A program made the position numbers and the translations under genes. A stretch of 64,000 nt of DNA from Tuwongella immobilis (GTDB taxonomy: Bacteria; Planctomycetota; Planctomycetia; Gemmatales; Gemmataceae). Within the stretch, counting starts at the first letter, position 1. Every line of letters starts with the position of its first letter. The notes beneath the pieces are model-generated. The model made no database searches, had not been told where the DNA came from, and saw only the letters and a list, made by a program, of their open reading frames with translations. The stretch covers positions 682,001 through 746,000 of the forward strand of contig NZ_LR593887.1 of assembly GCF_901538355.1 (NCBI RefSeq). Direction: 5' to 3'. Positions 43,403 to 52,226 of this stretch are shown here, one piece after another.

Positions 43403-44041
43403 ATGAACCCGGAATTGCTGCTCAACGTGCTGCTGCAACTGCAAAATCAAGCGAACAACCGCAAACAGGCTGAGTGTGCATTCAATCAAATCGAGGCGGT
43501 TTACTACCCCAGAATGGTGTGCTTTCTCACCAACTCGGGGGTGGAACGAAGCGAAGCCGAGTCCATCGCCAATTCGGTGCTGATGCTGTTGTGGGATGCG
43601 CCGGAAAAATTTGATGTGAGCCGAGTGACAAACGGGCGATACGATCGGCTGTTCTGGGCCTGGTTGCAGCAGATTCTGATTCATCGGCGTACCGACTACT
43701 TTCGGGCGTTGAAGCGACAGAAGCGGGTCATCTACTCCGATCAGATGTTGGATTTTGAATCCGAGCATCCCGATCTGGTGGCTCGCGACTCCGAAAATGC
43801 GCTGGACGATGCGGAACGCGCAGGCCATGCTCGCGAGCTGATTCGGAAATTCAAAAAGACGCTGACGGTACCGCAGCAGCGCATGACGATGGTGCTGATG
43901 GAAACCGAAGGCGTGGATTTCAAGTTGGATCTGTTGATGACCATTTGTGGCATCTCTCGACCCGATGCTTGCAAACTTCGAAAACGTGTCCAGAAAAAAT
44001 TTCGCCAATTTTTGCAACAGCAGGGGATGAGCGAAGCATAA
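43403..44041 (+). CDS. ECF-type RNA polymerase sigma factor
   Basis: A 212-residue protein starting at ATG 43403 with GGAG 8 nt upstream; the longer frame to 43328 is rejected. Region 2 is recognisable: EAVYYPRMVCFL, ESIANSVLMLLWDAPEKFD and FWAWLQQILIHRRTDYFRAL, which match the ECF core-binding and -10 recognition helices. The C-terminal region 4 (TLTVPQQRMTMVLMETEGVD, then ISRPDACKLRKRVQKKFRQF) forms a helix-turn-helix for the -35 box. It redirects RNA polymerase to a small regulon. The next gene, 110 nt on, encodes a zinc-type anti-sigma candidate, giving a regulatory pair. Confidence 0.82.
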   Translation: MNPELLLNVLLQLQNQANNRKQAECAFNQIEAVYYPRMVCFLTNSGVERSEAESIANSVLMLLWDAPEKFDVSRVTNGRYDRLFWAWLQQILIHRRTDYFRALKRQKRVIYSDQMLDFESEHPDLVARDSENALDDAERAGHARELIRKFKKTLTVPQQRMTMVLMETEGVDFKLDLLMTICGISRPDACKLRKRVQKKFRQFLQQQGMSEA

Positions 44042-44061
44042 ACTCATAGGATGAAGCGATC

Positions 44062-44104
44062 GTTTGGGGGGAAGTCGAACGGATTTCGCTCTTTTCCCCC
44101 AAAC
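44062..44104 (+). promoter_or_regulatory. Stem-loop between sigma factor and anti-sigma genes
   Basis: GTTTGGGGG (44062-44070) pairs perfectly with CCCCCAAAC (44096-44104); a G-U and A-U pairs extend it toward the loop. It sits 20 nt after the sigma stop and 47 nt before the anti-sigma ATG. No T-tract follows, so it may attenuate or balance expression of the two genes rather than terminate. Confidence 0.5.
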
Positions 44105-44151
44105 GTGTCCTATAATGCCTTCGCGTGATGCTCCCCTGGAAGGATCAAGCT

Positions 44152-44964
44152 ATGGCACGACAGGAATTCCGTCCCGACCCATCTCGAATTCTGAATCGAG
44201 TGTTGAACTCGGCGAAATCGCACGAGCTTCAACGCATTCAGGAGCGATTGGCCCGTGAGGAAGCCGAGTGCCTGAAAATTTTTCGGCTGCATGATTTGGG
44301 ACAAGGAACCGAATCCCCCACGGAAGCGGAACAGCAACATCTCCAACATTGTGTCCGCTGCGATCGACTCTTGGAACAAGCGCAAGCCAGTCACCAGCAA
44401 CGACTTCCGCGCCCTTGGCTTGAACAAGCCGGCGATCAATTGGTGGCATTATGGCAACCTCCACCCACCCGACAACTCCATTGGGTCGATCCCGATGAGT
44501 TGATTGGACGTTCGGGAAATGGTCAACTCGAAATCGAATGGCTGCCGTTTCAATCGATGTCGCATGCCGAGTTGGAAATTCGCACATCATCGCCGGAAGT
44601 GGCGAACATGCTCATTGGGGTGCGGATGATTCCGACCGATGTTGCCGATCAAGATGCCATCTCGGTTCTGTTCACCCCACTGGAACCCGATGACGATGGT
44701 GGCGGGCTGATTCGCCTGGGGATTCCGTATGCCGAGATGATGCCCATTCGGGGAGGAATTCGCGGAATTTTGGCCGCTCCGGCTCCCTGGTCAGAATTGC
44801 AGGCGATCGACCGCAAAGATTTGATACAATCGATACGGGACTGCCCGTCCGATTCGCCCACGGATCGCGCTTGGCAATCCTGGGCTCGCAAACGACTCAC
44901 ACTCGCCGATGCCCCCGTGAGTTTCCGGGAAGAGATACGCCGTTACTTCCCCGAATGCGGATAA
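44152..44964 (+). CDS. Soluble zinc-type anti-sigma factor candidate
   Basis: A 270-residue protein with GGAAGGA 7 nt before the ATG at 44152. Residues 63-70 read HLQHCVRC, exactly the HX3CX2C signature of zinc anti-sigma (ZAS) domains, preceded by a helix (AREEAECLKIFRLHD). The rest, about 190 residues, is beta-rich and unrecognised. There is no membrane helix, unlike many ZAS proteins that sit in the membrane, so it should be a cytoplasmic sensor. Position directly after the sigma gene supports the call. In known ZAS proteins the zinc site releases sigma on oxidation; whether this one does so is unknown. Confidence 0.68.
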   Translation: MARQEFRPDPSRILNRVLNSAKSHELQRIQERLAREEAECLKIFRLHDLGQGTESPTEAEQQHLQHCVRCDRLLEQAQASHQQRLPRPWLEQAGDQLVALWQPPPTRQLHWVDPDELIGRSGNGQLEIEWLPFQSMSHAELEIRTSSPEVANMLIGVRMIPTDVADQDAISVLFTPLEPDDDGGGLIRLGIPYAEMMPIRGGIRGILAAPAPWSELQAIDRKDLIQSIRDCPSDSPTDRAWQSWARKRLTLADAPVSFREEIRRYFPECG

Positions 44965-45042
44965 TTTCGAATGGCACCTGTCATGAATTCGAAACCAACC
45001 GCGTATGATGTGTGGGCAATTTGGCACAGAGGAGATACCCCG

Positions 45043-45384
45043 ATGGCTCAATCCGAATCGCGCAATTCGCGCGGGGCACTGTTGACTGCGGATGATCTGA
45101 CTGTCGGTGGGTTGGTGACGGTGCATCATTGGAAGCGAACGGCACGAGCGTCCATGGCCATGGCTCAGCGTGCCGATTCCGGGATGGGAACGGCCTATCG
45201 CATTCAAGCGATTGATCTCCCGTACTTGGTGGTCCAACCCGTTGGCCAAACCAGCACTTCGGTCTTGGACATTCGTTTGGTCTCGCTGATGCGGATCAGC
45301 GAATCGTTTGCCCAGGCCCAGATCGCATCGCAAGGCGTCAAGCCACCTCAAGATCCGATCGACGGGGCGGATATCCCCTTTTGA
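45043..45384 (+). CDS. Hypothetical protein
   Basis: A 113-residue protein; AGGAG lies 8 nt before the ATG at 45043, so the frame from 44971 is trimmed. It appears to be a small beta-rich domain (LTADDLTVGGLVTVHHWKR, then AYRIQAIDLPYLVVQPV) with a helical end. There are no cysteines, signal peptide or known motif. It follows the anti-sigma candidate by 78 nt on the same strand and may be cotranscribed. A two-tier hairpin begins 31 nt after its stop. The family is not recognised. Confidence 0.6.
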   Translation: MAQSESRNSRGALLTADDLTVGGLVTVHHWKRTARASMAMAQRADSGMGTAYRIQAIDLPYLVVQPVGQTSTSVLDIRLVSLMRISESFAQAQIASQGVKPPQDPIDGADIPF

Positions 45385-45414
45385 TGGTTCGATCTCAGAA
45401 AATTACGATCTCGT

Positions 45415-45462
45415 AACGCAGGCCGATTGCTCCAAGGATGCCCTTGGCAACCGGCCTGCGTT
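45415..45462 (+). promoter_or_regulatory. Two-tier stem-loop upstream of dabA
   Basis: An outer 11-bp stem, AACGCAGGCCG (45415-45425) with CGGCCTGCGTT (45452-45462), encloses an inner 6-bp stem, CCAAGG (45432-45437) with CCTTGG (45442-45447). It starts 31 nt after the upstream stop and ends 98 nt before the dabA start. It could terminate the upstream transcript or act as a leader structure for the dab operon. Confidence 0.6.
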
Positions 45463-45560
45463 GTTGCATGATGCCGATATGCCACCCGTTACCTCGCCCA
45501 CGATTGCCAATTTCTGTTCGTGATGCGAGTCCCTCGGCTTCATGCTCCGTGAGGATGGCC

Positions 45561-48500
45561 GTGTCCGATTCGCCCGACCCGTCGCCGTTGGAATCGCTCC
45601 GACATGCGATTGACCATGCCGCCCATTGGCTTCCGGCTCAAGGGCCGATTGCCGTGTTCGTCCATCACAACACGCTGCACGCGCTGGAATCGCTGCCGTT
45701 TGATGATGCCGTGCAACAAGGTGCGACCATTTTTGGTTGCCAGCCGTATCTCACGGAAGATCGCTACCGCGACGCCTTGGGGCGGGGCCGAATTCGTCTC
45801 GCGGAGTTGCAAGCGGTCGTGCGGGAAGAATTGGCCGCCACTGCCGATCAGTCGATTCTCGGACTCATCACCCGCGCGGAACTCCGCGATGTGCTGTTGC
45901 AGTATCCGTTGCCCGTCGCCACCGAACCGGAACTCGATTGGTTCCTGGCACAAACCAACGCCTTGCGAACCATTCGCCCCGAAGCCTCATCCGCAGAACG
46001 ACTTCGGTTCCTTTCCGAAACGCGGCGCTGGGTGCTGCGGGATCTTCGCGGGGGCAACGAAGGCGAGCGAATCGTCGCACTCCGCGGCGAACGTGCCTGC
46101 GCTCCCCAATGGTTGGAACAACTCTTCGACGAACTCGATGAATCGAGAATCGAATCGTGGGACGAAGCGACCTGGGAAACGTTTGCGCTGCGGGCCTTGT
46201 GGCATCTTTGCCGAGATGGGGTGCGCGACATTCCCAACAAGCCGCGGCCGATGCCGTTGGATTTGCGACCCCGCGATTGGCTTTTGGACGTGTTGCAGGT
46301 GGATAGCGATGCCCTGGTCCATGAGCCGCTGATTCGCTTTTGTGCGGCGTTTTTGGATCAAGGGTTGGCCCGATGGCCGCTGCCAATGCGGGAGCAGGGG
46401 TTCTTCCGTGCCGTGCTGGCGCTGGCCGAAACCGATATCGCCTCCCGATTGGCCTGGCGTGCCGACTGGAAAGCGCTGGTGCTGGCCGAACGTGCCGCCG
46501 GACGATCGCCGCTGGAATCCGTCGCGGAATCGCTCGCCGATTTGGGCATCGCCCCTGCCGAATGGAGCGATTTTCTCGCACAAACGCTGCTGGCCTTGCG
46601 CGGGTGGGCCGGGATGTTCCATCAGGTGGAAACACGCGGCGACCGAGTGGCATTGCCGATCCCCGAGGGGAGTCTGGTCGAATTTCTTGCCATTCGCTTG
46701 CTGTTGGATCGTGCGGTGATTCGCTGGCTGATTCGGGAGCATTTCCAAGATACTGCTCCGCTTGCCGGATTGCGCCAGCGATTGCAGCCGCTTCGTTCGC
46801 AACCCCCCGTGGGCAGCGCGGAACTGCGGGCGTTTCGCATCTTCCAATTGGCGCAATTGTTTGGTTGGGCCGCCAGCGATTTGGTGCATCTGCGGGCCGC
46901 GGATTGGGAAACGCTGGTGACGGAAATCGAATCTTTTTCCAGTCGGGAACGCCGCCGCACCTTCCATCTCGCCTACGAACGCCGATTGCGAACGCAAACG
47001 CTGGATGCCCTCGCGGCAATGCCCCGACGCCTACAATCTCTCGAATCGGCTCCCGAATCGGCTCCTGCATCGTCGCCATCCCAAGTGCCACGATTTCAAG
47101 CGATTTTCTGCATCGATGAACGCGAAGAATCGTTTCGGCGGCATCTCACGGAATTGGCCCCCGATTGCGAGACTTTCGGCGCGGCGGGGTTCTTTTCGAT
47201 TCCGATGTATTATCGTGGGGCGGCGGAAGCGTACTTTGTGCCGCTCTGTCCGGTGGTGATTCGACCGGGGCATTGGGTGGAAGAAGTGGTGGATGCCGAT
47301 GCGGAATCGCAGCATCGCCAACGGGCCAAGACCCGCCGTCTCCTCGCCGCCACCGCTCACCGCGTGCATTTGGCCAGCCGCGATTTATTCCTAGGCTCGC
47401 TGGTGTCGACAATTTTCGGCCTGCTATCGGCGGTGCCGCTGATGACTCGCGTGCTGCTGCCACGCTGGACGGCCAAGATGCGCCGCAGTTTGGGCCGATT
47501 TCTCCGCACGCCCCCCGCGACACGCTTGCATTTGGAACGTCACGAAGCCGCCGCCGGGCCGGAAAATGGCCATCGCGGATTCGCCGTACCGGAAATGACC
47601 GATCTTGCCGAGCGATTGCTGCGGGACATCGGCCTCACTCGGCGATTGGCCCGGCTGGTCTTCGTCATCGGCCATGGTTCCAACAGTTTGAATAATCCGC
47701 ATAAATCGGCCTACGATTGCGGCGCCTGCGGCGGGAGTTCCGGCGGTCCCAATGGCCGAGCGGCGGCGCAGATTCTCAATGATGCGCGGGTGCGGGCCGG
47801 ACTCGCACAGCGGGGTATCGAGATTCCCGAATCGACGATCTTCGTGGGTGGGTTTCACAATACCTGCGATGATTCCGTGACGCTGTTCGATCTGGAATCG
47901 CTGCCCCAATCTCACGCGGCGGAGTTTCAACAGGCGAAACGCGAGATTCGCCAGACTTGCGAACGCAATGCCCACGAACGCTGCCGCCGATTCATGTCCG
48001 CCCCGCTCGCGCAGTCATTCGAGGATGCCCGGCATCACGTCGAAGCGCGCTCGGAAGACTTGGCACAGCCTCGCCCGGAATTGGGCCACGCGACGAACGC
48101 CATCGCCATCGTCGGTCGCCGCGAGCGCACCCGCGGATTGTTCCTGGATCGGCGGGCGTTTCTGGTCTCCTACGATCCCGAACAAGACACGGCCGATCAC
48201 GCGATTTTGGCCCGCATTTTGGCCGCCGTCTTCCCCGTGTGCGCGGGCATCAATCTGGAATACTACTTCTCGCACATCGATAGTCAGGGCTTTGGCTGCG
48301 GCTCGAAATTGCCCCACAATCTCACCGGATTACTGGGCGTGATGGATGGCGCACTCAGCGATCTCCGCACCGGCTTACCCTGGCAGATGGTCGAAATTCA
48401 CGAGCCGGTCCGGTTGCTGATGGTCATCGAAACCACACCCGCCGCCATGCTCGCCATCTTGGAGCGACTTCCCGCGGTGGGGCAACTTTGCCGCAATGCC

Positions 48501-48677
48501 TGGGTGCAACTGGCGACGCTCGACCCCGATTCGCAGACGATCCACGTCTGGAACGGCGAGACATTGGTGCCCTACACGCCCAGCAGTACCACGTTGCCGC
48601 ACGCCGCCAGTTCCGTGGATTGGTATCGTGGCTGGCGAGAGCATTTGGAATTCGCCCGAATTGGGCCGGAGACTTGA
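45561..48677 (+). CDS. dabA: DabA (DUF2309) inorganic-carbon pump subunit
   Basis: A 1038-residue protein. An ATG at 45555 has its Shine-Dalgarno GAGG directly against it. The in-frame GTG at 45561 has 6 nt spacing and is preferred. The beta-carbonic-anhydrase-like zinc site is intact: Cys517 and Asp519 in FCIDERE, His705 in VIGHGSNS, and Cys720 in YDCGACGG, with the 15-residue His-Cys spacing known from the Halothiobacillus protein. DabA is soluble and works with a membrane antiporter-like subunit: ion flow is thought to drive one-way hydration of CO2 to bicarbonate. Here it is the first gene of a touching four-gene operon, followed 3 nt later by a DabB-like gene. Confidence 0.92.
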   Translation: MSDSPDPSPLESLRHAIDHAAHWLPAQGPIAVFVHHNTLHALESLPFDDAVQQGATIFGCQPYLTEDRYRDALGRGRIRLAELQAVVREELAATADQSILGLITRAELRDVLLQYPLPVATEPELDWFLAQTNALRTIRPEASSAERLRFLSETRRWVLRDLRGGNEGERIVALRGERACAPQWLEQLFDELDESRIESWDEATWETFALRALWHLCRDGVRDIPNKPRPMPLDLRPRDWLLDVLQVDSDALVHEPLIRFCAAFLDQGLARWPLPMREQGFFRAVLALAETDIASRLAWRADWKALVLAERAAGRSPLESVAESLADLGIAPAEWSDFLAQTLLALRGWAGMFHQVETRGDRVALPIPEGSLVEFLAIRLLLDRAVIRWLIREHFQDTAPLAGLRQRLQPLRSQPPVGSAELRAFRIFQLAQLFGWAASDLVHLRAADWETLVTEIESFSSRERRRTFHLAYERRLRTQTLDALAAMPRRLQSLESAPESAPASSPSQVPRFQAIFCIDEREESFRRHLTELAPDCETFGAAGFFSIPMYYRGAAEAYFVPLCPVVIRPGHWVEEVVDADAESQHRQRAKTRRLLAATAHRVHLASRDLFLGSLVSTIFGLLSAVPLMTRVLLPRWTAKMRRSLGRFLRTPPATRLHLERHEAAAGPENGHRGFAVPEMTDLAERLLRDIGLTRRLARLVFVIGHGSNSLNNPHKSAYDCGACGGSSGGPNGRAAAQILNDARVRAGLAQRGIEIPESTIFVGGFHNTCDDSVTLFDLESLPQSHAAEFQQAKREIRQTCERNAHERCRRFMSAPLAQSFEDARHHVEARSEDLAQPRPELGHATNAIAIVGRRERTRGLFLDRRAFLVSYDPEQDTADHAILARILAAVFPVCAGINLEYYFSHIDSQGFGCGSKLPHNLTGLLGVMDGALSDLRTGLPWQMVEIHEPVRLLMVIETTPAAMLAILERLPAVGQLCRNAWVQLATLDPDSQTIHVWNGETLVPYTPSSTTLPHAASSVDWYRGWREHLEFARIGPET

Positions 48678-48680
48678 CCC

Positions 48681-50063
48681 ATGGGCGACATTCACGATTG
48701 GCTGAAGCTGATGGCCGCCGGGGTGGTGCTGGCCCCGCTGGTGCTGCTGGCAGTGATTGGCATTCCCTCGCTGATCGATCGCAAATTGTCGGAACGCCAC
48801 CTGGAGCGGGCCGTGCAAGCCGCCACGTCCCTCGGTTTTCTCGGCTCTGTGGGCGTGCTGGTTCTGATGTTGATTCACGGAATGAACACGCTGACCATCT
48901 CGGTGGGGCAATTTGTGGCCATTCCGATTTATCATTTTCAGATCAATTTGATTTTCGATCGGCTGTCGCTGCCGCTGGTGCTGCTGACGTATGTGCTGTG
49001 CGGCACGATCGGCTCGTTTGCCGGGCGATACATGCACCGCGAGCCGGGATACAATCGGTTTTTTGTGCTGTTTTCGCTGTTTTTGCTCGGCATGGTGCTG
49101 GCATCGCTGGCGGGCACCATCGAAGTGCTGTTCACCGGCTGGGAGTTGGTCGGGCTATCGTCGGCGTTGCTGGTGGCGTACTTCCATGAACGGCCCGCGC
49201 CGGTGAAAAACGGCATGCGCATCTGGTGTGTGTACCGCATTTCCGATGCCGGGCTGCTGCTGGCGGCGGTGGTCATGCACCATCTCATTGGCGAAGGCGA
49301 TTTTTCGCGATTGATGGGCAGCCAGGCCGATTGGCCGAATCAGCAATTGGCTCCGATTTCGCCGAGTGAAACGCTGCTGCTGGGCGGATTGCTGCTGCTG
49401 GCGGCGATGGGGAAATCCGGGCTGGTGCCGTTTAGCGGCTGGCTGCCCCGCGCCATGGAAGGGCCAACGCCGTCGAGTGCGGTCTTCTACGGGGCGCTGT
49501 CGGTGCATCTGGGGGCATTTTTGCTATTGCGGATTAGTCCGGTGCTGGATGCCTCGCCGACGTTGTCGATTGCGGTGCTGCTGGTCGGGCTGACGACGGC
49601 GTTGCTGGGGTGGCTGATTGGCCGCGTGCAAACCGACATCAAATCGGTGCTGTCATTCGCATCGCTGACGCAAGTGGGGCTGATTGTCGCCGAGATTGGC
49701 CTGGGCTGGCGGATGATTCCGCTGGTGCATCTGCTGGGGCACGCCTGCCTGCGCACGCTGCAATTCATCCGCGCCCCGACGCTCTTGGCCGATTATCGCG
49801 GCTTCGAGAACGCTTTGGGGGAACGCTTGCCGCGGCCATTGGGCATCTGGTCCCGATTGATTCCCGCTCGTGGCCAACGCTGGCTGTACCGCTTCGGGTT
49901 GGAGCAGGGATTTTTGGATCATTGGCTGCAATTCGCAGTCGCCGAGCCATTTCTGAAGTTTTTCCGCGCGTGTGATCGGTTCGAGGAACGCTGTTCGCGG
50001 TGGTTATCCGGCGAGTCGGCGTCTCGTCCTTCGGATTCGCCCTCCGAAAAAGGATCGGCATGA
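48681..50063 (+). CDS. dabB: DabB-like membrane subunit (NuoL-type antiporter fold)
   Basis: A 460-residue polytopic protein starting 3 nt after the dabA stop. NuoL-family hallmarks are all there: the helix Glu in GWELVGLSSALLVAYF, the polar NRxGD-like stretch in YRISDAGLLL, the lysine in GKSGLVPFSGWLPRAMEGPTP, DIKSVLSFASLTQVGL and HLLGHACLRTLQF. These form the proton path in complex I subunits and Mrp antiporters. In DAB systems this subunit couples ion flow to DabA. At 460 residues it is a little short and lacks the long lateral helix of NuoL. The C-terminal tail is charged and cytoplasmic. Its stop overlaps the next start by 4 nt. Confidence 0.85.
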   Translation: MGDIHDWLKLMAAGVVLAPLVLLAVIGIPSLIDRKLSERHLERAVQAATSLGFLGSVGVLVLMLIHGMNTLTISVGQFVAIPIYHFQINLIFDRLSLPLVLLTYVLCGTIGSFAGRYMHREPGYNRFFVLFSLFLLGMVLASLAGTIEVLFTGWELVGLSSALLVAYFHERPAPVKNGMRIWCVYRISDAGLLLAAVVMHHLIGEGDFSRLMGSQADWPNQQLAPISPSETLLLGGLLLLAAMGKSGLVPFSGWLPRAMEGPTPSSAVFYGALSVHLGAFLLLRISPVLDASPTLSIAVLLVGLTTALLGWLIGRVQTDIKSVLSFASLTQVGLIVAEIGLGWRMIPLVHLLGHACLRTLQFIRAPTLLADYRGFENALGERLPRPLGIWSRLIPARGQRWLYRFGLEQGFLDHWLQFAVAEPFLKFFRACDRFEERCSRWLSGESASRPSDSPSEKGSA

Positions 50064-51565
50064 ACATTCTGAATTATCCCTGGATTGATGCGGCGGTGCT
50101 GCTGCCGTTGTTGGGTGCGCTGTTGACGTTGGGCATCCGCGATCGGCAACGCTGTGCGGCCTGGACTCTCAGCGTCACTGTCGCGGCGTTTGGCTGTGCC
50201 TTACTCGCCTGGCTGGCGGAAGATTTGGCCTACGATTCGCCTTGGTCGATCCGCGTGCAGGGCAAGCCGATTTTCTTCCTGGATTCGCTGAATGCCCCGC
50301 TTGTGGTGGCGGTGGCGCTGCTGCATGCGCTGACCGTGTTGACCACCGCGAAAAATCGCCTGCCCAATCTGCCGTTCACGCTGGTGCTGGTGGGCGATGC
50401 GATTCGCCTGGCGATTTTCGCCAGCAATGGCCGGTCGATTCTGGTGCTGATGCTCGTGCTGGGCATCATTCCGCCGCTGTTGGAGATGCTCCGCCGCAAG
50501 CAGTCGCCCCGATTGCATTTGCTGCATATGGGCGTGTTCCTGGCCATGCTGCTGGCCGGCTACGCACTCACCGATCCGAATGCGACTGCCGACCGCACCG
50601 CAGAAATGACGTTCGGCAACACCCCCGGCGCTATCTGCCTGACAATCGCCATTCTGCTTCGCAGTGGCACGTTCCCGATGCACCTGTGGCTGACTGATTT
50701 ATTTGCACGCAATTCGTTCGGCTCGGCGCTGTTGGTGGCGACGCCGTTGACTGGCGTGTATGCCGCCATTCGCTTGCTGTTGCCCATCGCCCCGAATTGG
50801 CTGCTCTCCGCGATTGGTGGGCTGTCGCTGCTGACTGCCGCATACGCCGCCGGGATGACGCTGGTGCAGCGCGATGCCCGACGATGGTTCGTGTTTCTGT
50901 TTCTCAGCAATGCCTCGCTGGTGTTGGTCGGACTGGAACTGCACACGACGTTGAGCGTCTCCGCGGCCACCACGCTTTGGGGCGTGGTCGTGCTCACCCT
51001 CGGCGGACTGGGGGTGATTCTGCGGGCGATGGAAGCCCGTGTGGGACGCCTGCCGTTGACCCGCTATCACGGCTTGTACGATCATTCCCCGTCGTTGGCG
51101 GTTGCGTTCCTACTCGCCGGGCTGGGATCGGTCGGCTTCCCCGGCACCATCGGATTCATCGCTTCGGAAATGCTGTTCGACGGCGTGGTGACGTACAATT
51201 TGCTGCTGGGCATGGGCGTGGTGCTCGTGTCGGCACTCAACAGTATCGCCATTGTGCGGGTGTACTTTCTGATTTTCACCGGGACGAAGCATCCTTCCTC
51301 GGTGTCGCTGGCGATCACGCCGCAAGAGCGAGTCGCCGTGCTGACGTTGGCCGGGATGATTCTGGGCGGTGGATTTCTGCCGCAGGCCGGAATTCAGTCG
51401 CATTTCGAGGCGACTCGTGCTTTGCTCAAGGAACGTGCGACTCGTTTCCCGGAAGAATCCGCCGAGCTGAACGAATCGGGGCACACCCATCCCCCGCATT
51501 CGCATCACTCGGACGCTGCCAACCCGACTCATGCCGATGACGATGATGATGATTCCGACGATTAA
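50060..51565 (+). CDS. Second antiporter-like subunit (NuoM/NuoN-type) of the dab operon
   Basis: A 501-residue membrane protein whose ATG overlaps the dabB-like stop (ATGA). About 13 hydrophobic helices are visible. It belongs to the proton-conducting transporter family but is of the NuoM/N kind: LRSGTFPMHLWLTD (the helix position that is a Lys in NuoL is Arg here), DARRWFVFLFLSNASL and GSVGFPGTIGFIASEM. The tail is rich in His and then Asp (HTHPPHSHHSD and a run of D), a possible metal-binding end. Usual DAB operons have one such subunit, so a second, different one is notable. The next gene begins inside this tail. Confidence 0.82.
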   Translation: MNILNYPWIDAAVLLPLLGALLTLGIRDRQRCAAWTLSVTVAAFGCALLAWLAEDLAYDSPWSIRVQGKPIFFLDSLNAPLVVAVALLHALTVLTTAKNRLPNLPFTLVLVGDAIRLAIFASNGRSILVLMLVLGIIPPLLEMLRRKQSPRLHLLHMGVFLAMLLAGYALTDPNATADRTAEMTFGNTPGAICLTIAILLRSGTFPMHLWLTDLFARNSFGSALLVATPLTGVYAAIRLLLPIAPNWLLSAIGGLSLLTAAYAAGMTLVQRDARRWFVFLFLSNASLVLVGLELHTTLSVSAATTLWGVVVLTLGGLGVILRAMEARVGRLPLTRYHGLYDHSPSLAVAFLLAGLGSVGFPGTIGFIASEMLFDGVVTYNLLLGMGVVLVSALNSIAIVRVYFLIFTGTKHPSSVSLAITPQERVAVLTLAGMILGGGFLPQAGIQSHFEATRALLKERATRFPEESAELNESGHTHPPHSHHSDAANPTHADDDDDDSDD

Positions 51566-52226
51566 CCCGACATTTCGCCCCGCGTCGCGCTGGCTGATGA
51601 AGCTGGGCGGCAGTCTCTTCGATCATCCCCGATTGGGGGCGGGACTGCGCCGCTGGATTGCCCATTGGCAGGCGATGCACCTCGATTCGCAACTGCTGCT
51701 GCTGCCCGGCGGCGGTGCGCTGGCGGATGTCATTCGCGCCTGGGATCGCTGCCACCGATTGGGCGAGGTCGCATCGCACTGGTTGGCGATTGGCACGCTG
51801 CGCATCACCGCCGAATTCCTGGCGACGCTCTTGCCTGGTGTGCCGATTCTCGGCCCGAATTCCACCACGACCGATGCCGCGTCGAGTCGGCCCCCGATTG
51901 CGATTGTCGATGTCGCCGCTTGGCTGCACGCGGATGAAGCGCACCCGGACCATCTGCCGCATTCGTGGGCCGTCACCAGCGATGCAATCGCCGTGCGGCT
52001 GGCGCGATTGCTGGCGGTCGATCATCTGCTCTTGGCGAAATCGTGCCCCGTCTCCGAGGCGAATTCGTGGGAGACACATGCCGAACAGGGAATTGTCGAT
52101 CCGACGTTTCCGACGCAATTGCCGCACTTCTCCGGCACCGTTTCCGCGCTCAATTTCCGAGCTTGGCTGGATGCCGATGCCGCGACCGAAGAGCAACCGG
52201 CATCGGCGATTGCGTCGCATCAGTGA
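51531..52226 (+). CDS. Amino-acid-kinase-fold protein of COG2054 type (MfnE-like)
   Basis: A 231-residue protein that overlaps the preceding gene by 35 nt in another frame. It carries the kinase N-terminal loop MKLGGSLF and the phosphate loop LLLPGGGALADVIRAWD, followed by HRLGEVASHWLAIGTLRI. This layout matches the COG2054 group of archaeal-type kinases related to aspartokinase and uridylate kinase, which includes MfnE of methanofuran synthesis. Planctomycetes carry tetrahydromethanopterin-linked C1 genes, so a cofactor role is plausible. The start is uncertain: several ATGs follow 51531 and none has a clear ribosome site, so translational coupling is likely. It ends by overlapping the convergent gene by 7 nt. 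Confidence 0.72.
   Translation: MPMTMMMIPTINPTFRPASRWLMKLGGSLFDHPRLGAGLRRWIAHWQAMHLDSQLLLLPGGGALADVIRAWDRCHRLGEVASHWLAIGTLRITAEFLATLLPGVPILGPNSTTTDAASSRPPIAIVDVAAWLHADEAHPDHLPHSWAVTSDAIAVRLARLLAVDHLLLAKSCPVSEANSWETHAEQGIVDPTFPTQLPHFSGTVSALNFRAWLDADAATEEQPASAIASHQ

Noticed and set aside
44111-44116. Perfect TATAAT before the anti-sigma gene
   Set aside because: No acceptable -35 box lies 16-18 nt upstream; the site could still be a weak or extended promoter but was not listed as a feature.
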